Below, piece by piece: positions 56,547-64,000 of a stretch of 64,000 nt of DNA. The DNA lies in contig CM071571.1 in assembly GCA_036426205.1 (NCBI GenBank), positions 114,127,306 through 114,191,305 on the forward strand, read 5' to 3'. The number at the start of each line of letters is the position of its first letter. The stretch's first letter is position 1. The stretch is from Ascaphus truei (lineage: Eukaryota > Chordata > Amphibia > Anura > Ascaphidae). The notes beneath the pieces are model-generated. The model did not search any database and was not told the origin of the DNA. It was given only the letters and a program-made list of their open reading frames with translations. Position numbers and translations under genes: made by a program.

Positions 56547-57335
56547 AGTTGGGCAAAAGTTTCGCAGAAATTCAAATCCGCAAGTTCTTTTCATCCGCTG
56601 ATCTGTCTCAAAAAGAATGACTTGTTTTTGAAAGAGAGAGAGAGAGCTCTACTGTCACAGCATACTGTACTTTTGTGCTCTACTGCTCATACCTGTAGCT
56701 AATTTGGCTATTAGCATATCTCCCTGGAATTTCAATGTGTGCACAAGGCATAATGAACTGGCAATGATGAAGTGGAAAAGTCTGCTTTTAAAGGAACCAA
56801 GGTGAGTGTCCACAAGTATTATTAGCTACATGTCTGAGCAATAGAACTCAAAAGTATGATGTGACAGTAGAAATATCCAGCATATGGTTTAGTTTACTGC
56901 TAGAACTGCTGCACAGAATAGTAGTTAGAAGTTCTGATCATGTTGGGCCTAATACGAGTACCCCTTTCATCACAAGGTGTCTTATGTTTGTAAATATAAT
57001 TCTTATGGCAATCCTTTTAGGAAGTGTGTGGTGTGAGTCATTTATATTTGCTTTTCAAATTCTATTAGCATACAGTATCTCCCAGGTATCTAAAGTGTGC
57101 TCCATTTTGAGCACAGGTATCTCTCCAGTCTCCATATGTTATTTTTTTGTGAGGTTTGAGGTGCTATATATAGTGCTTGGGACTCTATTAAAATAGCTCT
57201 CTCATAATTGCATGTTTGTGAGCAAACATATTATAACAAAATGTTCATACAAACTTTGGCAGATTAGAATAAGAAAAGTTTGTGCAAAGGTTTGTGGACC
57301 ACACTTTAACAATTTTGCACATTTCTAAATAACAG
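56547..57335. mobile_element. Possible hAT-like MITE, diverged
   Basis: Left end TTAGAGTTGGGCAAAAGTTT and right end TTTTGCACATTTCTAAAT are loosely inverted, in the style of the MITE at 30,115-30,326. No clean target duplication is visible. The 56,861-57,196 ORF inside it is hydrophobic without a recognisable domain. Confidence 0.3.
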
Positions 57336-57339
57336 TGCT

Positions 57340-58285
57340 TGTGTGTGAGATAAAAGAGAATGTTTACCACAATTTACAGAACATCTTACAATGGGGAAAT
57401 GTTTTGGGTGTTTGTAGCACCATGTTTCTTTATTAGATCCAAATTTGGTCTTTTGTGGATGCAATTTTAAAAATATTGTTAATTATAGCGGGTAGCCTAC
57501 AGAAATCTTGACCATGCTGCAGTAAACATATTGTACTTCACCAAGGGAGCATGGTTGCAGAATATAGCCATCCTAAATTGGGGAAAGCTGCAAAAATGTT
57601 AGATTTTCATAAGACAGGAGGCTTGATAACCAGCAGCTTTAATATGGGCTGAAGGATTTAATAAATAACTTCAAAAGCAGAGAAAATGACAACTCAAGCA
57701 AGTATAACATTTGGTGCAAAATGCTCTAGGCAACTTTAATACTACAGAAGGAAGAGGAAAACCTTGAGCAGGGTGATAATCTATAAAAATGTATTAAAAA
57801 TGTAAGGAATTAGGACAACTTTAAGCAATCAAAGCCTTAAGGCAGTAGCAAATTTTTTTTTCATATGCAGTACTAGAGCTGACACTATAATTCAAATATA
57901 TATGCTCACACTTTTTCAGAGAATACATTTGGAGTGTTAAAATGTTGCTCTAGGGGCTGACCACTCCAGTGATTTAATATATTATACCACACATTTTTGC
58001 CACAAATCATACATGCTAAAGTTGGCAATTTTTTTTTAGATGGGCATACATTTTAGTTAGAGATGGTTGACTGTAAAAGCATGGTTGATGGTAAAGCATG
58101 CCTTTCATGGTAAAAACATTTCCCTTGCAGGTATTTTTTAATTGTATAAAAATAATAGAAATAATAACTGATACTCAAAATGCCTGCCAAAGAAACGTTT
58201 TGGTTTTTAGTGTATGTTAAAAAATGAGGATGAAATAAATATCTCCAATAATACAAAAATATTTTTAATGGAAAAAACAAAAAAA
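57340..58285. other. Unassigned AT-rich DNA
   Basis: Nothing recognised. Confidence 0.5.
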
Positions 58286-58367
58286 CAAAAAAAAAATAAT
58301 ATATATATATATATGTATATGTAGAGGTATCAGTACCGTGTTAGCCGAGCTTCAATAATCAAAAAAT

Positions 58368-59051
58368 AAATAGATGATACCGTTCTGTGGCTAACGAAAT
58401 GCTTTTATTTGTGCGAGCTTTCGAGATACACTGATCTCTTCTTCCGGCGATGTTACAATGAATGAAACAAGCAAAAGGTATACTTAAAAACAGTGTCTCT
58501 TGGAATGTTATCTGTGCTAGTCCTTCCCCAGGTGTGGATATGTTTTATGGCTAGAAGTGTCAAAAGGTTCCTGAAAGCAAGTGATGTAAGAGTGTGTGTG
58601 TGTATCTGTGTGAATATAAATTAATGGAAAGCCCACAGTATATACAGTGCTATACAAAAGGTGTGTGTGGAGTATCCACACACACTTTTAGTTGTGCTAC
58701 AATCTCTCACATTTCCACACCTACCCACACCATTTATATCCACTCCCACTCTACACACACCTTTTGTAAAGCACTGTATATACTGTGGGCTCTCCATTCA
58801 TTTATATTTACAGACACACACACACACACACTCTTACATCACTTGCTTTCAGGAACCTTTTGACACCACTAGCCATAAAAGACATGCACACCGGGGGAAG
58901 GACTAGCGCAGATAACATTCCAAGAGACACTGTTTTAAGTATACCTTTTGCTTGCTTCATTCATTGTAACATCGCCGGAAGAAGAGATCAGTGTATCTCG
59001 AAAGCTCGCACAAATAAAAGCATTTTGTTAGCCACAGAACGGTATCATCTA
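58368..59051. mobile_element. Two Penelope-like 3' ends in inverted orientation
   Basis: Arm 1 (58,368-58,672) starts AGATGATACCGTTCTGTGGC and arm 2 (about 58,745-59,051) ends with its inverse. Both carry a hairpin-CGAAAGCTCGCACAAATAAA string and the terminus-like TTAGCCACAGAACGG, typical of Neptune-like 3' ends. They also share TTCCAAGAGACACTGTTTTA, TCAGGAACCTTTTGACA and a CA tract. The arms are nearly identical, with a 70-75 base spacer. No coding sequence remains. Confidence 0.8.
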
Positions 59052-59127
59052 TATATATATATATAAAAACAAGGATTGTAGCGCCAAAAACAGTACCGTG
59101 ATAAGTAGTGAAATAAGTAAATATATA

Positions 59128-59690
59128 TATACTCAGTTAAGTTATGGTGGGTAAATAAAGTGACAAAAACCCTCCACAACAAAGCACATAGCAAATGGAT
59201 ATATTACTGTATGCTCATTTGCATGTCTTAGACAGGTCTGCAACCCCACCTTTCACCATTATCACCTAACACACAGTGCCACTTTTTGCTTCAAAACCAT
59301 TCAAAGTGACTTTTTTTACCCACCATAACTTAACTGAGTATGGTAGACCCTGTCCCTTGCTTCTTTTTTGCATAGCTGGCATAACCAACCCCACACTGAG
59401 GAGACCCATTAAGGTCGAAACAGTCTGTCTGTGGGTGGGTTTGCTGGCTATGCATCTTAACCCTGGCTGTGCTCAAAGCTGTGACCATGCAGCAAGCTTA
59501 AGCCTATGGGGAAACCATGTTGAATGGTTTTGAAGCAAAAAGTGGCTCTGTGTGCTTGTTTGCATGTAATTTCCCAGAATCACTTGCTGCAGTGAAAGTG
59601 CTGTGTGCTAGGTGATAATGGTGAAAGGCAGGGTTGCAGACCTGTCTAAGACATGCAGCATACAGTAATATATCCATTTGCTATATATAT
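59128..59690. repeat. Palindromic repeat carrying a hammerhead ribozyme
   Basis: The left arm (59,190-59,305) is inverted in the right arm (59,525-59,690). Shared blocks are AGCAAATGGATATATTACTG, TGTCTTAGACAGGTCTGCAA, TTTCACCATTATCACCTA and CACTTTTTGCTTCAAAACCA. A second inverted pair (TACTCAGTTAAGTTATGGTG at 59,130 against its inverse at 59,322-59,341) overlaps it. The centre contains the ribozyme. Partial relatives are at 43,165-43,318, 49,350-49,660 and about 63,240-63,290. Confidence 0.85.
59369..59454 (+). ncRNA. Type I hammerhead ribozyme, complete conserved core
   Basis: CTGAGGA (59,396-59,402) is followed directly by stem II GACC/GGTC (59,403-59,406 and 59,413-59,416) with loop CATTAA. 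Next are GAAA (59,417-59,420) and a 3 bp helix III (ACA 59,420-59,422 with TGT 59,426-59,428, loop GTC). The cleavage base is C59,429 in a GUC triplet. Helix I pairs 59,369-59,395 with 59,430-59,454: six perfect base pairs next to the core, a small internal loop, then about fourteen more pairs with two wobbles and one bulge, ending TGCATAG/CTATGCA. All invariant hammerhead core bases are present. The predicted cut is between 59,429 and 59,430. Hammerhead ribozymes are known in amphibian repeats and Penelope-like elements; activity here is predicted only. Confidence 0.88.
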
Positions 59691-59699
59691 ATATATATA

Positions 59700-60975
59700 T
59701 ATATAAAAAAAAATTTCAACTGTTTCAAAAAAAATTGTTCGACCACTACATTGTGACTTCATTGTATACATTAAAAACTTATGTTTAATACCTTTGGTGT
59801 TATCCAAAATAGTGAAAAAGTTGGGGTTGGTGCATGTATTCACATATTGCTCCCTTATGCATACTGTATTTATTGGATAATGAAATTACAGTGTATAATT
59901 CTGAAGATACCCTAAACTTAAAGTCCATTTGAAGAGCTGCACACTACCTATATGCAAAACATTGTTAGCTACAAATGGGCTCTGCATTATTTAAATATAA
60001 TGTTAATATATATCTTGACAAAGGTCCATGTTTGGGAGTGAAAGGTTAGTCTGATTTCACTTCAATAAATCTAATATTAGTCCCCTGGAGTCCTGCCTTT
60101 TTTTCCTGCTTGGAAGGAGAATACATTGCTTCATGGATTGGAGGGCGTGCACCTGAGGCAATTACAAACAAGGGGTCATGTGAGTGCACCTCTTTTCTAT
60201 ACCTACTGTATTATTGGTCTTACTTTGAACATTATGAAGATACAGAATAGTGTAAAACCGATGCGAAAGCAGGGATTCCCTGACACGGATGCATGCACGG
60301 ACTCTGAAGTTGCCGAAGCGGGCTGTAGTATATGTAAGCGTGGAGTTTTGTTTGAATAATAAATACTTTTATTTGACCTAAATTTGTTCTCCATACATTC
60401 ACCCTGACCATGAGGGAGGCCAACGAGAAGGAGGGTATGCATACCACACAGAAGAAAGAAGAAAACTGTAGCAAAGATATCTTTGAGGGACCTGATACTC
60501 ACACATGGCCGTGTGCGTAGTGTGTATTTATATGCATTATATTACCACTCCCCTCCGGTCTCCGAGTACCAGGGTTAGTGCTTTGACTGTGGTATGTAAC
60601 CCTTGAGCACTACACTGAGTACATATGTGCTTATTGGAATTTCATTTTGGTACTATTAAGATTTTTGTATTGGGATTCATACTTTGAAGATTTAGTTCCT
60701 TACCCTATGCTCCCCAATTGTTTCTCTTTTGCATACAGTATACTTGAGGATCCTGTATAGATCCTGTTGGGTTGAGCTGTAGGGGTATCTGCCCACTAAG
60801 TACCCCTAATGTGTAGGAGTTTACTGGGAGACCCCTAATAAGGTATAATTCAGAACTACTTCCATTTTACATAAACTGTGAGTTAGCGCCTGAGTGTTTT
60901 CCTTAAACACAATAAGGGATAGATGCAGACAGGTCGCTCGAAACACAGACTGCTCATGGTTACAGGAACATGTGA
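59700..60975. other. Unassigned DNA, part resembling the 45.5 kb repeat arm
   Basis: No gene recognised. At 60,480-60,620 CACACATGGCCGTGTG, GCTTTGACTGTGGT and ACATATGTGC echo the arm at 45,480-45,610. This suggests a related Penelope-like end upstream of the remnant that follows. Confidence 0.4.
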
Positions 60976-61000
60976 TGTCACAGCATACGGTTCTTACGCA

Positions 61001-61065
61001 TTTCGTCACACCACGTGTCTACATCAGGGGTAAGGTAACGGACTAGCCTGAAACCTTTTAAAGCC
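61001..61065 (-). promoter_or_regulatory. TATA-like box plus hammerhead-like hairpin
   Basis: Minus strand: GGCTTTAAAAGG (61,054-61,065), about 30 bases, CTGATGT (61,021-61,027), an ACAC/GTGT hairpin, then GAAATGCGTAAG starting at 61,004. It lies about 850 bases downstream of the GIY-YIG remnant of the same element. Confidence 0.5.
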
Positions 61066-61490
61066 TTTAACGGCTCCAAAAATCAGCTATATATGATTAC
61101 TACTATTGCGCAACCCTACATTGAGCAAAACAGAATGTAAAAAACACTACATGTGATCTGATTTACATAAATGAACAACAGAGGCAAGATGCTATTGAAA
61201 GTGAACGTAAGAGGACAAACATAACTAACCCTACACAACAGAAACAAAACCGTTAACCTTAAATATATAAAAAATACATGAATAAGTGCATATACTGTAG
61301 CCATGATTTCATATTAACAACAATTTGAACAAAATACCTTTAAATTGTGCAAAACAAATAACAACATGATGATATTATTACTAGTGTAATACCATAAAAA
61401 TGCACACTGAAAAGGGGGGAAATTGGATATAGATCAATACAGTATACTGTATGGTCAATTAAACATCTTAAAATCTTAAATATGCAATAG

Positions 61491-61756
61491 GAATGGAAAA
61501 AGGAAAGGGGGGAGTAGGGGGAAGGGGAGGGGAAATGATAGGGGAAGGGGATAACAGATGATGTGAAAAAGAAGAGGGGGGAAAGAAAAGGACATAAGAA
61601 GGGGGGGGAAGGAGGGGGAGAAAAAGGGGAAGAGAAACAGGAAGGCAAGGGAAGAGGAAAGGGAAGTAGAATAGGAGGAAAGGTTAATTGCAAGAGGGAT
61701 AGATGGATGAGAGGAGAGGGAAAGGGACGGGGAGAGAAAAGGGGTGAGGGGAAACA
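61491..61756 (+). repeat. Polypurine tract
   Basis: GGGGAAAGG-type purine sequence on the plus strand, so polypyrimidine in the sense of the surrounding Penelope-like 3' UTR. The 61,340-61,798 minus-strand ORF is a Pro/Ser/Phe composition artefact. Confidence 0.85.
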
Positions 61757-63319
61757 TTTATTATATTTAAAAAAAATAGGATGTGAGAACATGACCACTC
61801 ATGATACAGAAAGTCTTCAGGAGGACACCCGTAACATGCACAAATAAATCTATACTAATGTACTGGTGTCAATACACTTGTTTAAACCGGCAGGGGCAAG
61901 TGTACCCATCCTATAGATAAAGTGGGACTCCCATTTGCACAAGGTCTTGAACCTGCCCCATCCCCCCCCCCCAAAAAAAAAATTTGAGGGGGGACGTTCT
62001 CAATCGCAATGACTGTCAGGAGCCCAGGATCTTTATTGTGATGAAGACAAAAATGCCTTGATACTCTGTGTCATTAGGCTCCTTGCCACATTTCTCCTAT
62101 GTTCAAGATACCTTACATTAAGATAACAAAGTTCTCCCAATGTACTGCATCCCACAGGGACAACTCAGCCTGTACACACAACATATTGCGTCAGGAATTC
62201 AATACGCTCTTTAACTTCATGTTTGCTACCGTTGATGTGTGATAAAAAATGTATGCTTTAAACAAATCTGTCTACACATAATGCATCTAGACTTATTACA
62301 CCTAAAGATCCCATTTCTACCAACAACTTTATTGGAGAAAGTTTTCAATTTGCTGGGTGCTATTACATTCTTGACATTCATTGCCTTCTTGAAACTATAG
62401 GTGCTCTATTAGTTAATGATTTTTTTAGGTGTGAATCACATTGCATAATTTTAGAATGTGTATTTAAAATCCTTGAAATCTTATTTGCAGATGTGTTGAA
62501 TTTATTGACAAATTTGGAGAGGCCAGATTTAGCCTGGTTTGCAACAACTCCAGACTTCACACCTTCCCTTTTTGGCAAGATATCTATTGCATGACTCACT
62601 CATAAGAACTCCTCTCTCTAGTACCTTGGCTTTGGAAAAGGACTCTTCAATAATGGATTTCTTATAACCCTTTTCCAGAAATCAATCTTTAAGGATTATT
62701 GATTGATGTTCAAAATCTGGTTCAATGGAACAGTTTCTCCTAAGATGGCTGAATTGTCTGAACGGGATGTTATTGAGCCACTTTTGATGATGACAACTTT
62801 TGGCATGCAGATAACTATTAGCTGATACGTCCTTGAAATGTACCTTTATCTGAATGTTCATATTCTCATCAACGAACAGAGAAAGGTTAAGAAAGATCCT
62901 CTGTTCGTTGTAAATGGCATTAGTGAATTTAAGACCTTGTTCGTTAGGCACAAAACTTTCAAAGATGTTCTCGAGGTCCAAATAATAATAATTTTGTCAA
63001 TGAAACGGCCATAGTACACAAGGCCCGCCCCAGCTCTAGATAGGCCCAGATGTTATTGAGCGCCCAGAAAAAGGTTCGCATAGCTAGGGGCGAACCTGGT
63101 TCCCATGGACGTTCCACAGATCTGAAGATAGAATAGTTTATTAAACAACAAATAATTTTGGGACAAGATGAATCTAATGCCACTCAACAAAAATTGCTGT
63201 TGCACATTTGAAAGATTGTTATTTGTATGGTGTTAATGGTTGAAAGGTACTGTTGCAGACCTGTCTAAGACATGTGAATGTGCTCACAAGTGATATTCTT
63301 TATTGGCTATATGCTAACA

Positions 63320-63320
<1 letters not shown>

Positions 63321-63362
<42 letters not shown>

Positions 63363-63422
63363 CAAACACACACAACACACACAACACACACACACACACA
63401 CCCACACACACACACACACACA
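63321..63422. repeat. (CA)n compound microsatellite
   Basis: Long CA array with AACAAACACA and CAACACA interruptions. Confidence 0.98.
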
Positions 63423-63429
63423 CTACCAT

Positions 63430-64000
63430 AAAACTCGAAAACACCAAAATGATTTAAAAATATATATATTTTCAAGAGAATAATAATAAAAAAAAAACAG
63501 CAATACAAAAATACAAGTAGTCTCTCTCTTCTTTCCGGTACATTTTATTTTCTTCTACCCAGCCTGTTCTTTGATGTTTTGCTCTGTAAAAGATAGAGAC
63601 AATATTAAATATTGACCTGAACGCCACCACGATTTCATCAAGATTAATAATCACTTTTGGGAATACATTTACTACTAAACATTATTAAATGCCTTGATAA
63701 AGCGCTTTGGGAAGCGTGAAACATTGGTGGGGCAACACTTTCCTCTTATTTGTCCATCATAACCAATAAATAATTTTTTCTGGGAAACGCACTTTCCTCT
63801 TTATTCTACATTGGATACTTTTTGTAGTGCTCTGCCATTTTTTCCTGTTTCTATAAACATTATTAACAATGGATTTTTGGAGCGGTTTTTGAGGGTCTGG
63901 GTCAAGACTGATGCGTAGAGTACAGTTCATTACTGGGTTCAATGTTATGTTTAAATTAAGTAAACATGTACTCCTCCCCATAGACATGGTGGTTCCAGGG
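63430..64000. other. Unassigned DNA with a hammerhead-like hairpin
   Basis: At 63,693-63,735 CTTGATAA is followed by GCGCTT, a 4-base loop, AAGCGT (63,712-63,717), GAAAC and ATTGGTGGGG. The hairpin and GAAACATTGG match the module at 17,579-17,651. No gene recognised in the rest. Confidence 0.4.

Larger units (their letters stand above)
60980..63205 (-). pseudogene. Penelope-like retroelement with RT, GIY-YIG and 3' module
   Basis: On the minus strand, from about 63,150: LFNKLFYLQICGTSMGTRFA, PSYANLF, then YYGRFIDK, where the catalytic IDD is changed to IDK. A shift leads to a long open part (62,981-62,682) with LENIFESFVPNEQGLKFTNA, HAKSCHHQKWLNNIPFRQF and LRRNCSIEPDFEHQS. Next is a linker (SHAIDILPKREG). 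A GIY-YIG module at about 62,215-61,880 reads EVKERIEFLTQYVV, then NVRYLEHRRNVARSLMT and LTVIAIE, with several shifts and stops. The 3' UTR contains a polypyrimidine tract (61,491-61,756), a TATA-like box and a CTGATGT motif. It is the longest Penelope-like copy here, but inactive. Confidence 0.85.

Noticed and set aside
61340..61798. 152-codon minus-strand ORF rich in Pro, Ser and Phe
   Set aside because: Translation of the polypyrimidine tract in a Penelope-like 3' UTR; no conserved motif.
1..64000. Host protein-coding exons
   Set aside because: No frame shows a recognisable host domain with plausible splice sites. Every motif I can name belongs to a mobile element, though short or poorly conserved exons cannot be excluded by eye.

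Overview
The window is vertebrate nuclear DNA made almost entirely of repeats. It is AT-rich, with long CA, GA, TA and CTAT microsatellites and densely nested transposon fossils. Penelope-like elements with GIY-YIG nuclease domains, Tc1-like transposons with long inverted repeats, an L2-type LINE, gypsy-type LTRs and a hammerhead ribozyme in a short repeat together suggest an amphibian, most likely a frog. That assignment is an inference from the repeat repertoire; no host gene was found to confirm it. I see no convincing host exon, tRNA or rRNA gene. Every recognisable coding sequence is a decayed mobile element.

Layout. 1-1,950: non-coding, with a CATA microsatellite. 1,959-9,790: a noisy tandem duplication (1,959-4,545 and 7,189-9,790), each copy carrying an LTR-like block, a TA tract, a GC-rich hairpin MITE, a GC minisatellite and a TG array. 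Between the copies lie a 5'-truncated LINE and more minisatellites. 9,800-16,850: a minisatellite, a gypsy-type LTR on the minus strand, a deleted gypsy gag-protease relic, a TTAA-flanked MITE and unrecognised DNA. 17,540-18,803: 3' end of a Penelope-like element (minus). 19,295-22,075: imperfect tandem repeats. 23,110-27,790: a large inverted repeat whose centre holds another gypsy-type LTR and a SINE-like tail. 27,905-28,700: a possible solo LTR. 30,115-30,326: hAT-like MITE. 31,560-33,365: L2-type LINE (minus), with a second, interrupted 3' copy at 36,320-37,310. 38,905-41,085: an unexplained CpG-dense stretch. 41,335-45,650: two Penelope-like elements. 47,050-47,676 and 50,687-52,617: Tc1-like elements, one internally deleted and one with a nearly complete transposase. 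48,002-48,655, 55,500-56,100, 58,368-59,051 and 60,980-63,205: further Penelope-like remnants.

The most interesting signal is at 59,369-59,454. It contains every conserved core base of a type I hammerhead ribozyme, with a GUC cleavage triplet and a long closing helix I, inside a palindromic repeat. A decayed sibling lies at 49,387-49,463. A looser module is also scattered through the window: a TATA-like box, about 30-35 bases, then a CTGANGA-like box, a short hairpin and GAAA. It sits downstream of the GIY-YIG coding remnant in at least four Penelope-like copies, which fits the known link between these elements, pseudo-LTRs and hammerhead motifs.
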